A stretch of 64,000 nt of DNA. Origin: Streptomyces canus. Its GTDB lineage: Bacteria; Actinomycetota; Actinomycetes; Streptomycetales; Streptomycetaceae. A model generated the notes under the pieces. That model saw only the letters and a program-made list of their open reading frames with translations, was not told the origin of the DNA and did not search any database. The stretch lies in NCBI RefSeq assembly GCF_030816965.1, contig NZ_JAUSYQ010000002.1:10158001-10222000 (forward strand). Reading direction: 5' to 3'. Made by a program: the position numbers and the translations under genes. Below are positions 1-7,287 of this stretch, piece by piece. The number at the start of each line of letters is the position of its first letter. Positions within the stretch are counted from its first letter, which is position 1.

Positions 1-281
1 ACGACGGGGGCGATCCCGATGGTGCTCGTGGACGCGGCGACGAAGGCCGCCCGCTCGACCGCGCCGATACGGCCCACCGGATCCGGTGAGGCGCCGGGCG
101 GCAGCACGCCGTCGTCCAGGGTGATCAGGGTGAACCCGGCGTTCTCGGCGATGGCGGCGACCTGGGCCACGCGGCGCGGGGTGAGCAGCTGATCGGGGGA
201 GTGGGCGGCGCGGCGCCAGGCCGCGGGGTGGGCGCCGTCGCCGTCGATCTCGACGGCGAGGTGCAGGGCGGGGCCGGACAT
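1..281 (-). CDS. LLM-class flavin-dependent monooxygenase, N-terminal part (runs off left edge)
   Basis: Only the first 93 residues are in the window; the rest lies beyond base 1. The start (MSGPALHLAVEIDGDGAHP) has AAGGAA a few bases upstream. The segment AAIAENAGFTLITLDDG followed by GAVERAAFVAASTSTIGIAPVV is the usual N-terminal beta/alpha unit of luciferase-like (LLM) flavin monooxygenases, close to the NtaA/SnaA/DszA and sulfonate-desulfurising subfamilies. The substrate cannot be told from this part. A Cys-containing leader peptide (365-481) directly precedes it on the same strand, which argues for induction under sulfur limitation and a role in releasing sulfite from an organosulfur compound. 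Confidence 0.8.
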   Translation of the reverse strand, partial: MSGPALHLAVEIDGDGAHPAAWRRAAHSPDQLLTPRRVAQVAAIAENAGFTLITLDDGVLPPGASPDPVGRIGAVERAAFVAASTSTIGIAPV

Positions 282-364
282 GGGGTTCCTTCCGGGAACA
301 CGAAAGCACGAGAACGCGCGGCCACTGGCCACGACGAGACAGCCGACGGGACGGCCGGCAGAGG

Positions 365-481
365 TCAGGCGTGCACGGAAGGACAGACGGCGGAGGAGGT
401 GCGGCAGTAGTCGACGTGCCGCCGGGTGATGAGCCGCGTACCAGTGCACGCACCGCGCGGTGCCGCGCCCAGTACGTGCAT
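365..481 (-). CDS. sulfur-responsive leader peptide (38 aa)
   Basis: A 38-codon ORF with ATG at 481 and a GGAGG ribosome site at 487-491. Its core reads TRRHVDYCRTSSAVCPS and it holds three Cys codons. Streptomyces genomes carry many short leader peptides of the form RRHIDL-R-SSA-C before sulfur assimilation and sulfonate genes, where ribosome stalling at Cys codons under cysteine shortage is thought to allow downstream expression. It ends 83 nt before the LLM monooxygenase at 281, which it presumably controls in cis. I did not find a convincing antiterminator hairpin, so the exact mechanism is inferred. Confidence 0.8.
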   Translation of the reverse strand: MHVLGAAPRGACTGTRLITRRHVDYCRTSSAVCPSVHA

Positions 482-514
482 CGAAGCCTCCAGCTGTCAG
501 GAACTTTCCCGTTC

Positions 515-545
515 AACGTACGTCGTTCGCCCCGGCGAGTGTCAA
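515..545 (-). promoter_or_regulatory. promoter for the minus-strand leader peptide/LLM unit
   Basis: On the minus strand there is TTGACA (540-545), a 19-bp spacer and TACGTT (515-520), 34 bp upstream of the leader ATG at 481. This fits a housekeeping sigma promoter, though the spacer is slightly long. It lies back to back with the plus-strand promoter at 590-618, so the two sulfur units are divergent. Confidence 0.5.
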
Positions 546-589
546 GGTCGCACATGGCGGAAGGGCGTCTCACGCGCTGGGACGCATGG

Positions 590-618
590 TGGACGCAACT
601 TACCGGTCGTGCTTTGAT
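590..618 (+). promoter_or_regulatory. promoter for plus-strand leader peptide, probably leaderless transcript
   Basis: TGGACG (590-595), 17-bp spacer, TTTGAT (613-618). The ATG at 625 lies only 6 nt after the -10 element, so the leader peptide would be translated from the first transcribed bases. Leaderless starts are common for Streptomyces attenuator peptides. Confidence 0.4.
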
Positions 619-624
619 CCGGCC

Positions 625-714
625 ATGGAGACCACTGGCCCGGCACGCACGGTGCTGCTCGACCCGTTCTGGGTGAGCCGCCGCGCCGACCAGTTCGACC
701 AGGTCTGTTGCTGA
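625..714 (+). CDS. Cys-Cys-ending leader peptide (29 aa)
   Basis: ATG at 625 encodes 29 residues ending WVSRRADQFDQVCC and a stop. The tandem Cys codons at the very end, after an (S/T)RR-A-D motif, resemble the Ms5788A-type Cys-rich leaders and the other two leaders in this window (365-481 and 6042-6119), but the sequence is more degenerate. No Shine-Dalgarno is visible, in line with a leaderless mRNA. It precedes the chimeric ORF at 844 and the MFS gene, which it would put under cysteine-dependent attenuation. Coding function rests on motif and position only. Confidence 0.6.
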   Translation: METTGPARTVLLDPFWVSRRADQFDQVCC

Positions 715-737
715 TCGCCGTTCGACGGCTCGCGATC
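713..737 (+). terminator. possible attenuator hairpin abutting the Cys-Cys leader
   Basis: Immediately after the tandem Cys codons, GCCGT (717-721) pairs with ACGGC (725-729) around a TCG loop, flanked by GATC at 713-716 and 734-737. A pyrimidine-rich run follows. A hairpin touching the end of the leader ORF is the layout expected if a ribosome stalled on Cys codons melts or masks it. The fold is inferred by eye. Confidence 0.35.
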
Positions 738-843
738 GATCTCGCTCTTCTCTTTCTGCCTGCAGCCTTCTCTCGCCGTCAACCAACCGCCGTCCTGGCG
801 TAGTTGTGGGGCCCGAGTCCGCCCTGCCGTGAAGGAATCTCCC

Positions 844-1368
844 ATGGCCCAGTCCACAGCCCTGCCTGTCATCGACATCTCCCGCTCCCGTGCCCCGGAC
901 GCGGACTGTGACGCCTTTCTCGCCGAACTCCGCTCCACCGCCCACGAGGTGGACTTCTTCCATGCCTGCGGTACCGGCGCGACCGACGACCCGGCGAACG
1001 CGGGGCCGAGCGGCCAGAACGCCGAGTTCACCGCCATCGACACCGGCGCCACTGTCGACGTACGTCTCGTGCTGGAGCCGACCAGCCCCGATATCCTCCG
1101 CCTCGCGAAGAACGCCACCTACGACCTGTTCCGGCGCTTCGCGAACGACGACCGCACCGTCACCGGCACGCCCCGGCAGATCGCCGACCCCCTCGAGGAG
1201 TGGTTCCACGGCCGCGCCGCCGGCGGCTTCATCGCCAACTTTCCGTACCTGCCGGGCAGCCCGGACGCCTTCGCCGAGGTGCGCCGCCGCAGCCTGTTCC
1301 GCACCCACTGCACGGGCCGCGCACTGCGCGATCACCTGGGCCTGCCGCGGCCGTCCCGGCGGGCGTAG
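844..1368 (+). pseudogene. chimeric remnant: 2OG-Fe(II) oxygenase start joined to LLM monooxygenase end
   Basis: An open frame of 174 codons with a good AAGGAA ribosome site, but it is made of two unrelated families. Residues 1-42 (LPVIDISRSR, FLAELRSTAHEV, FFHACG) match the N-terminus of isopenicillin-N-synthase-like 2-oxoglutarate/Fe(II) oxygenases, minus the HxD...H iron site. From about residue 90 (DLFRRFANDDRTVTGTPRQIADPLEEWFHGRAA) to the end it matches the C-terminus of NtaA/SnaA-type flavin monooxygenases; the intact protein at 10001 ends in the same way (GTPEQVADTIIAWFEGGAADGF...LREHYGLPVP). Neither enzyme would be active. The best reading is a deletion that removed the 3' half of an oxygenase gene and the 5' two thirds of an LLM gene while keeping the frame. 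The leader peptide at 625 would once have controlled the oxygenase. Confidence 0.7.
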
Positions 1369-2834
1369 TGCTCCCGGGAGAGGACCGCGCCGCACGGCGA
1401 GTGCTGCTGGTGTGCATGGCGGCGGGCGCGACGACCCTGCTGGACCAGGCTGTCCTCAACATCGCGATCCCGAGCATGCGGCAATCGCTCGGGGCCGGCG
1501 GGGCGGACGTCCAGTGGATCGTGGCCGGGTACTCGCTGGCCTTCGGCCTGGCCCTCGTCCCCGGTGGCAGCCTCGGTGACCTGCACGGGCGCAAGCGTCT
1601 CTTCATGGCCGGGATGGCGGCCTTCCTGCTGGCCGGGGTGACGGCTGCGACCGGAGGTGAGCCGGGGACCCTGATCGGTGCCCGGCTGGTCCAGGGTGCT
1701 GCGGCCGGGCTCGTCAACTCGCAGGTGATCGGCACCATTCAGGATGTCTTCCACGGGCCGGCGCGCGGGCGTGCGCTTGGCCTCTACGCGGTCACCGGCG
1801 GCGTGGCCACGGCCCTCGGCCCGCCACTCGGTGGTGCGCTCGTCGCCGGACTCGGCCCCGAGGCGGGTTGGCGGTGCTGCCTGTTGCTGAGCACTCCGTG
1901 CGCCGTACTCACCCTGACGCTCGCGGCCCGTCGGTTGCCTCCGCCCAGGCGCACCGCCCTCAACTCCCGGCTGGACGTCCTCGGCCTCGGTCTGCTCTGC
2001 GGCTGCACGCTGACGCTGATGGTGCCCTTCATCCGCACCCCGGACGGCGGGGGAGAGGCACTTTTGTGGGGCACCGCGGCAGGCGCACTGGCAGCCGTCT
2101 TCGCTGTGCACCAGCGCCTGCGGATGCGGCGAGGCCGTCAGCCGCTGGTGCACCCCGCGCTGACCTCTTCGAAGCCGTACGTGCTGGGCACAGCCGTCGC
2201 CATGGCCCAGTTCGGCTCCTCACTGGCAGCGTTCCTCGTGCTCACCGTCTTCCTGCAGAGCGGCCTCGGTCTGTCCGCTCTGCTCACCGCGGCGGTCGCC
2301 CTCCCCGGGGCGGTCGGGATGGGCATCTCCTCGGCCCTCGCCTGGCGGCTCGTGCGACGGATCGGACCGCGTACGGTGACCGTCGGCCTGCTCCTGGGCA
2401 TCAGTGCCGCCCTGACGGGAGCGGCGGTCGCGCTCTGCGTGCCGACGGAGGTGCTGCCGATGGCACTGGCCGGGACGCAGTTGATGTCCGGCACCGCCGG
2501 AGGGCTCACCGTCTCGCCCAACCAGACCCAGGTGCTGCAGCATGCGCCGGCCGAGGCCGCGGGAGTGGGCGGCGGCGTCCTGCAGATGGCCCAGCGCATC
2601 GCCGCGGCCATCTGCCTCAGCGCCGTCCCGGCGGTCTATCTGCACGCCGCCTCCGGACACCCGGGAGACGGTCAACCCCGGACCGGGTACGCGCTGGCCT
2701 CCTGTGTCTGCGCGGGCCTGCTCGCCGTGGCCCTGATGCTGTCCTTGCGACGCGGCACCGCCCCGTCGTCTCGCCCGTCGGCGCACCGCGCCGGCGCGGT
2801 TCCCCGCTCCAAGGAATCGACGGAATCGACCTGA
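1368..2834 (+). CDS. MFS drug/proton antiporter, DHA2-like
   Basis: 488 residues from a GTG at 1368 that overlaps the stop of the preceding ORF (TAGTG); an ATG at 1416 is the main alternative. About 14 hydrophobic segments are seen, with the MFS signature between TM2 and TM3 (GSLGDLHGRKRLFMAG) and an antiporter-type segment after TM4 (RALGLYAVTGGVATALGPPLGG). Length and layout fit the DHA2 (14-TMS) family of multidrug and antibiotic exporters. Placement directly behind the oxygenase/LLM remnant puts it in the same sulfur-controlled transcript, so it may export a by-product of organosulfur breakdown. The substrate is unknown. Confidence 0.85.
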   Translation: MLPGEDRAARRVLLVCMAAGATTLLDQAVLNIAIPSMRQSLGAGGADVQWIVAGYSLAFGLALVPGGSLGDLHGRKRLFMAGMAAFLLAGVTAATGGEPGTLIGARLVQGAAAGLVNSQVIGTIQDVFHGPARGRALGLYAVTGGVATALGPPLGGALVAGLGPEAGWRCCLLLSTPCAVLTLTLAARRLPPPRRTALNSRLDVLGLGLLCGCTLTLMVPFIRTPDGGGEALLWGTAAGALAAVFAVHQRLRMRRGRQPLVHPALTSSKPYVLGTAVAMAQFGSSLAAFLVLTVFLQSGLGLSALLTAAVALPGAVGMGISSALAWRLVRRIGPRTVTVGLLLGISAALTGAAVALCVPTEVLPMALAGTQLMSGTAGGLTVSPNQTQVLQHAPAEAAGVGGGVLQMAQRIAAAICLSAVPAVYLHAASGHPGDGQPRTGYALASCVCAGLLAVALMLSLRRGTAPSSRPSAHRAGAVPRSKESTEST

Positions 2835-2915
2835 TCCCACGTGGCGCCGGTGCCACACCTCGCCCTGTTCTGCCTCAGCGGCTCTTTCAGCCCTACCGAA
2901 ACCGAAGGAGATCAC

Positions 2916-4157
2916 GTGAGTTCGACCAGAATGCGGCCCGCCCTCGTAGCCCTGGGTGCGTCGGCGCTGTTGACCGCGTCCGTCGCCGTTCCACAGGCCT
3001 CGGCGGCCGGCCGTACGTCCACGTCGCTCGCCTGGTACGACGCCACCGCCGAGACCATCGCGACGGCCGGGGCAACCACCCAGATCACCAACAGCCGTAC
3101 GTGGGCCATCAGTTGGCTCGCGGCCGCCAGGGCCACCCGGAGCGTACCGACGGGCGTCGAGCGCGGCGCGTATCAGGAGGCGGCGCTCGCCGGGGCCGTA
3201 CACCGTGCGCTGGTGACGCTGGTCCCGAGCCGTGCGGAGCAACTCGACGCGACGTACAAGGACACCCTCGGTGCCATCCCCGACGGCCCGGCTGAGGAGC
3301 GGGGCGTCGCGGCGGGGGAGCGGCAAGCCGATCTTGTCCTGAAATCGAGAGAGGGCGACGGCCTGGATCCTGCCTCGGTCAACGCGCCCTGTCCCGTGAA
3401 GCCCGCGGCGCCGGGTGTCTGGCAGCCGACACCGCCCGCGTACGCACCGGCGGCCCAGTACGGCAATCGTCTGGCCAAGCCGTTCCTGCTCAGAACTCAG
3501 AGTCAGTTCCGGCTCGGCCCGCCGCCCGCAGTGGACTCCGAGCGCTACGCCACTGACCTCGCGGAGGTGCGGGCGTACGGCGCCGCGGACAGCACGGTGC
3601 GCAGCGCCCACCAGACCGAGACGGCCACCTTCTGGCTGGGCCCCTCCCTCACCCTCTACACCGAGCCGCTGCGGGTGGCGCTCTCGCGCACGGACCAGGG
3701 GATCGCCGGGCAGGCGCGGCTGGTCGCGCTCTTCCACGTGGCGCTGGTGGACACACAGATCGCCACCTCCGACAGCAAATACGCCTACGAACGCTGGCGT
3801 CCCGTCACCGCGATCCGCACCGGCACCATCGACCCCGACCCGGACTGGACGCCGCTGCACACCACGCCCGCGCATCCGGACTACCCGAGCGGCCACAACA
3901 CCTACGCGGGCGCCGCACAGACCGTGCTGTCGGTGCTGGTCGGGCCCCGTACCGCCCCGTTCGACCTGACCAGCCCCACCGCGCCCGGGGTGACCCGGAC
4001 CTATACCACCTGGAAGCAGCTCTCGGACGAGAACGTGGACGCCCGGGTCTTCTCCGGCATCCACACCCGGTCGGCCGACGAGTCGGGGATCACGCTCGGC
4101 ACGAACGTGGCCCGATACGTCCTGCAGAACGCGGGACGGCTCTTCGCTCCACGCTGA
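2916..4157 (+). CDS. secreted vanadium-dependent haloperoxidase-like (PAP2 superfamily) protein
   Basis: 413 residues from a GTG preceded by GAAGGAG. An N-terminal Sec signal ends near ASAAG (about residue 32). The three active-site motifs of the vanadium haloperoxidase/PAP2 fold are present and in order: K-x6-RP (KYAYERWRP, K288), PSGH (H327) and a GIH...ADE motif (SGIHTRSADESG, H383). These bind vanadate or phosphate. Whether it halogenates or acts as a phosphatase cannot be decided, since many actinobacterial members are uncharacterised. It is an extracellular protein, 81 bp downstream of the MFS gene on the same strand, and is followed by a strong terminator. Confidence 0.85.
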   Translation: MSSTRMRPALVALGASALLTASVAVPQASAAGRTSTSLAWYDATAETIATAGATTQITNSRTWAISWLAAARATRSVPTGVERGAYQEAALAGAVHRALVTLVPSRAEQLDATYKDTLGAIPDGPAEERGVAAGERQADLVLKSREGDGLDPASVNAPCPVKPAAPGVWQPTPPAYAPAAQYGNRLAKPFLLRTQSQFRLGPPPAVDSERYATDLAEVRAYGAADSTVRSAHQTETATFWLGPSLTLYTEPLRVALSRTDQGIAGQARLVALFHVALVDTQIATSDSKYAYERWRPVTAIRTGTIDPDPDWTPLHTTPAHPDYPSGHNTYAGAAQTVLSVLVGPRTAPFDLTSPTAPGVTRTYTTWKQLSDENVDARVFSGIHTRSADESGITLGTNVARYVLQNAGRLFAPR

Positions 4158-4226
4158 CCCTGCGAGCGCTCACCGGCAGCGCGGCGCCCGTTCCGTAGTG
4201 CCGACGCACCGCAGGCCATAACCGTA

Positions 4227-4256
4227 CCGAGGCCCCGCCACCGTGCGGGGCCTCGG
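4227..4256. terminator. bidirectional terminator between convergent genes
   Basis: A perfect 12-bp stem (CCGAGGCCCCGC / GCGGGGCCTCGG) with a CACCGT loop sits between the 3' ends of the haloperoxidase-like gene (plus, ends 4157) and the MerR gene (minus, ends 4364). Very stable, no U-tract, typical of Streptomyces. Confidence 0.85.
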
Positions 4257-4363
4257 CGGGCGGGGCCCATTCGAATGCCGCCGCGCGCGCCGGGCCCGGG
4301 CCACGGCTGCTGGTCAGTCCGGCCCCCAGGGGATCGAGCCGCGAAAACGCCTCGTACGGAGGC

Positions 4364-4732
4364 TCAGGCCCGTCCCGTCTGCCGTGCAAGGCGGGTGCGC
4401 AGGCCGGTGAGGCGGTCGATCTCGGCGTCGATGGCCGCCAACCGGCGTGCGACCACGCCGGAGCCGCCGCCGGCGGGGTCGTTGCCGGCACAGCGCCGTT
4501 GCGGATCCTCGACCAGGAGCTGGATGCGGTCGGCAATGCCGCGCAGGTCCTCGACGGTCAGACCGAGGGCGAGCAGTTCCCGAATGACGCGGACGCGGGC
4601 CACGTCGTCCGGCCCGTACCGGCGCTGGCCCGTGGCCGTGCGCGGCGGCGGGGTCAGCAGACCGCGCTCCTCGTAGAACCGCAGGGCCCGCGGGGTGGTT
4701 CCGGCTGCCGCCGCCGCATCTCCGATCCGCAT
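4364..4732 (-). CDS. MerR-family transcriptional regulator
   Basis: 122 residues starting MRIGDAAAAAGTTPRALRFYEERGLL, the winged-HTH typical of MerR proteins (helix-turn-helix near residues 1-20, wing RRYGPDDVARVRVIREL). A C-terminal coiled coil (RRLAAIDAEIDRLTGLRTRLARQ) forms the dimer. There is no Cys-rich metal-binding loop; a single Cys (near residue 86, in QRRCAGND) makes metal sensing doubtful. It lies 58 bp downstream of the oxidoreductase at 4791, which it probably regulates from the long-spacer promoter at 5894-5925. A second copy of its C-terminal coding region survives as debris at 20390-20479. Confidence 0.9.
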   Translation of the reverse strand: MRIGDAAAAAGTTPRALRFYEERGLLTPPPRTATGQRRYGPDDVARVRVIRELLALGLTVEDLRGIADRIQLLVEDPQRRCAGNDPAGGGSGVVARRLAAIDAEIDRLTGLRTRLARQTGRA

Positions 4733-4790
4733 CCCGACCTCGCCTCGCTCCGTGCCCGCACGCTCGCCCCTGACGCGCGGCGGCGGTGCT

Positions 4791-5831
4791 TCAGTGTGGC
4801 GGCAGCTCCACGACGACGGTGCCGAAGTGCCGCCCCTCGAACAATTCCTGCAACGCTCGAGGGGCCCGTTCGATGCCCGGGATACGCACATACGGAAAGG
4901 AGATCGCACCGGAACGCAGCCATTCGCCGAACCGTTCGGCCCATTCCTCCGCCACCCCGGGATGGTCCGTGCCGCTGTAGCCGCGCAGCGTGATCCCCTG
5001 GGTGATGACGCGGTAGGTGTCGATCTCCACCGGAGCGCTGTCACCGTCCCGGTGCGGTGACAACTGGCCGGCCAGTGCGCCGACGAGAGCGAAGCGGGCC
5101 CCGCGGCGAGCCACCCTGAGCGCAGCGGTCAGTTGCTCGCCGCCCACGGTGTCCACCACGAGGTCGATGCCATCGGGTGCCGCCGCGCCCAACTGCTGGA
5201 TGAGCGGGGGGAGTCGGTCGCCGGGCACGACCACCGCGTCATAGCCCAGCTCGGTGCGCAGCCGGTCGGCCTTGGCCGGGGAACGGGTACTGCCGATGAC
5301 CCTCCCGGCTCCCAGCAGCCGGGCGACAGGACCGGCAAGGGTCCCCACAGCGCCGGCCGCCCCGGTGACGAGGACCGTGTCGCCGGGACGGATGTCGGCA
5401 AGCCGGGTGAGCGCACCGTAGGCGGCCACCCCGGACGACAGGTGGGCGACCGGGTCCGGCAGGACATCGCCGACCGGGGTGCAGTCGGCTGCGGCCACCA
5501 GCGCGTGCTCGCGCCACCCGAGCAGGTGCGTGACGGCATCTCCCGGTTGCAGTGGGCTGCCCGTGCCCGCGGCGACGACCTCGCCGACGGCGGGGCCGAA
5601 GAGCACGTCACCGGCGTGGATCGGCGGTAGCGGTACCGCACCGGGCTTCCCGCCGATCAGGGTGCGCAACCCGGGGAAGACAAGGAAGTACCGGTTCCGG
5701 ACGAGGACTTGTCCCGGACCGGGCGCGGGCAGCGGCTGTGCGACGACGGCGAAATGCTCAGGGCCGGGCAGCCCCTCAGGGACGGTGACGAGCCGGACCT
5801 CACGGGTGGCGGAGGGCAGGAAAGCGGCCAT
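4791..5831 (-). CDS. MDR-superfamily NADP-dependent oxidoreductase (CurA/LTB4-dehydrogenase-like)
   Basis: 346 residues. The N-terminal GroES-like part (EHFAVVAQPLPAPGPGQVLVRN) lacks the zinc ligands of classical alcohol dehydrogenases. The Rossmann part carries AAGAVGTLAG (about residues 155-165) and a NADP-type second strand (RVIGSTRSPAKADRL). The overall pattern matches medium-chain reductases that saturate alpha,beta-unsaturated carbonyls or quinones, such as CurA and prostaglandin reductase. It is the first gene of a two-gene unit with the MerR regulator, a common layout for stress-induced detoxifying reductases. The substrate is not known. Confidence 0.85.
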   Translation of the reverse strand: MAAFLPSATREVRLVTVPEGLPGPEHFAVVAQPLPAPGPGQVLVRNRYFLVFPGLRTLIGGKPGAVPLPPIHAGDVLFGPAVGEVVAAGTGSPLQPGDAVTHLLGWREHALVAAADCTPVGDVLPDPVAHLSSGVAAYGALTRLADIRPGDTVLVTGAAGAVGTLAGPVARLLGAGRVIGSTRSPAKADRLRTELGYDAVVVPGDRLPPLIQQLGAAAPDGIDLVVDTVGGEQLTAALRVARRGARFALVGALAGQLSPHRDGDSAPVEIDTYRVITQGITLRGYSGTDHPGVAEEWAERFGEWLRSGAISFPYVRIPGIERAPRALQELFEGRHFGTVVVELPPH

Positions 5832-5893
5832 GGAAGGCTCCTGATCGAGGGAAACGGGCCGAGCGCGGACGACCGGCCGGTGTCGGGGCGCAG

Positions 5894-5925
5894 ACGCTAG
5901 CCCTTGACGCGCACGTCAGGGGCAA
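5894..5925 (-). promoter_or_regulatory. MerR-type promoter with 20-bp spacer and operator dyad
   Basis: Minus strand: -35 TTGCCC (5920-5925), a 20-bp spacer, -10 TAGCGT (5894-5899). In and around the spacer is an inverted repeat, CCCTTGACG (5901-5909) and CGTCAGGGG (5914-5922), 8 of 9 positions complementary around a 4-bp centre. An over-long spacer filled by a dyad is the hallmark of promoters untwisted by MerR proteins. It lies 63 bp upstream of the oxidoreductase start at 5831 and is the natural target of the MerR protein encoded at 4364. Confidence 0.7.
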
Positions 5926-6003
5926 GCACGGCGCCTGTGTGACCTCCACGAACAGGCGGAGAAGTTCTTTGTGTCCGCCATGCGAGACCTGTTCGGAAAG
6001 CCA

Positions 6004-6033
6004 TTGACCGACGTGGTGGACCTCTGCTGAACT
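6004..6033 (+). promoter_or_regulatory. promoter of the TauD-Ssu operon leader
   Basis: TTGACC (6004-6009), 18-bp spacer, TGAACT (6028-6033). The leader peptide ATG at 6042 follows after 8 nt, again suggesting a leaderless transcript. The -10 match is imperfect, so this is a tentative call supported by position. Confidence 0.4.
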
Positions 6034-6041
6034 CCCGTCCT

Positions 6042-6119
6042 ATGAACCCGCGCGTGGACCTCACTCGGCGGCGCCACATCGATCTGGCGCACGTCTCCAG
6101 CGCGTTTTGTTGTCGCTGA
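6042..6119 (+). CDS. sulfur-responsive leader peptide (25 aa)
   Basis: 25 codons ending LTRRRHIDLAHVSSAFCCR. The RRRHIDL...SSA-CC pattern is the signature of the Streptomyces sulfur leader peptides, here with two adjacent Cys codons just before the stop. It precedes the dioxygenase-sulfonate transporter operon by 271 nt and is the clearest of the three leaders in the window. The likely role is to couple operon transcription to cysteine supply through ribosome stalling at the Cys codons. Confidence 0.85.
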   Translation: MNPRVDLTRRRHIDLAHVSSAFCCR

Positions 6120-6390
6120 CGCGGCAAGGGATCTTCGTATCCACCTCCTGAGCGCTCCCCTCTCCTCACATCTCCTTCTCGTGTGAGCCTGGAGCCTGTT
6201 CGCGTATGCCTGTGCGGTCGCTGAGAACGCGGCTGTAGCGGCCCTGCGCCCACGCGTCTTCTCTCCGGCCGGCCGGCCGAGTCCGGTGTTCCGCGTGGTC
6301 GATCAGCCCTGCGCAGTACCAACCCCTTCACTCGACTGCCCGTTCCCCGGCACCCCTTGGTGTGCCCGTCTGTCCGGGAGGGATCCCCTC
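6120..6390 (+). promoter_or_regulatory. untranslated leader between attenuator peptide and tauD-like gene
   Basis: 271 nt without a gene. Expected to hold the attenuation structure controlled by the leader peptide. It contains pyrimidine-rich stretches (cctctcctcacatctccttctc) and a GGCCGGCCGGCC self-complementary block near 6269. I could not draw a unique pair of alternative hairpins by eye. Confidence 0.35.
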
Positions 6391-7287
6391 ATGCCCGTGT
6401 CCATCCGTAAGCTCACCGGCCGCATCGGCGCGGTCGTCGAGGGCGTCGACCTCGCGGCACCACCCGATTACTCGACGGTCACGGTGCTGCGTGACGCCCT
6501 CAACGAGCACAAGGCGATCGTCTTCGCCGACGTCGACCTCGACAACGCCGGTCAGGAGCGTGTGGCCGGGTGGTTCGGTGAACTCACCACCGCCCACCCC
6601 AACGTGCCGGCCGCCGACGGCACGACCAATGTCCTCGCCGTCGACAGTGAGACGTCCAAGGCCAACGAATGGCACACGGACGTCACCTTCGTGGTCAACC
6701 CGCCGCAGCTCACCACGCTCCGGTCCATCGTGACCACGCCGTACGGCGGCCAGACGCTCATCGCCAACGCCGCCGCTGCCTACCGCGACCTGCCCGAACC
6801 GCTGCGCGCCCTCGCCGACTCGCTGCGCGTCGTGCACACCAACCAGTACGACTACGCCCGCTCCGCGGCCACCACCGCCGAACGGCAGGAGTACGACCGC
6901 GTCTTCGTCTCCACGCCCTACGAGGCCGAGCACCCGGTCGTGCGAGTCCATCCGCTCACCGGTGAACGCGGGCTGTTCATCGGCGGGTTCGCCAAGCGGA
7001 TCGTCGGCTTGTCGGGCAGCGACTCGGCCGATCTGCTGCGCATCCTCCAGTCGTACGTGACCCGTCCGGAGAACATCCTGAGCTGGACCTGGTCCCCGAA
7101 CCAGCTGCTGATCTTCGACAACCGGATCACCCAGCACTACGCGGTGGACAACTACGACGACCACCCGCGCCGCCTCAACCGGGTGACTGTCGCGGGAGAA
7201 GTGCCGACCGGTGTCGACGGCCGCCGCAGCGAGCAACTGGTCGGCGACGCCTCGCACTACAGCAGCGTGCTGGCGGTGGCGGCATGA
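6391..7287 (+). CDS. TauD/TfdA-family 2-oxoglutarate-dependent dioxygenase
   Basis: 298 residues, start ATG after GGGAGGGAT. It carries the iron facial triad HxD...H (WHTD, H95 and D97; DNRITQHYAV, H249) and the 2-oxoglutarate-binding Arg (RRLNRVTV, R264) of the TauD/AtsK family. Such enzymes hydroxylate the carbon next to sulfonate or sulfate-ester sulfur so that sulfite or sulfate leaves. It is the first structural gene behind a Cys leader peptide and overlaps the sulfonate permease by 4 bp, so an alkylsulfonate, taurine or sulfate ester is the expected substrate. It is cytoplasmic. Which sulfonate is used cannot be read from the sequence. Confidence 0.9.
   Translation: MPVSIRKLTGRIGAVVEGVDLAAPPDYSTVTVLRDALNEHKAIVFADVDLDNAGQERVAGWFGELTTAHPNVPAADGTTNVLAVDSETSKANEWHTDVTFVVNPPQLTTLRSIVTTPYGGQTLIANAAAAYRDLPEPLRALADSLRVVHTNQYDYARSAATTAERQEYDRVFVSTPYEAEHPVVRVHPLTGERGLFIGGFAKRIVGLSGSDSADLLRILQSYVTRPENILSWTWSPNQLLIFDNRITQHYAVDNYDDHPRRLNRVTVAGEVPTGVDGRRSEQLVGDASHYSSVLAVAA

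Noticed and set aside
5941..6030. Peptide LHEQAEKFFVSAMRDLFGKPLTDVVDLC before a stop, possibly a gene 3' end
   Set aside because: Looks protein-like, but no family was recognised and it lies inside the promoter region of the leader peptide. Too short to call a remnant.
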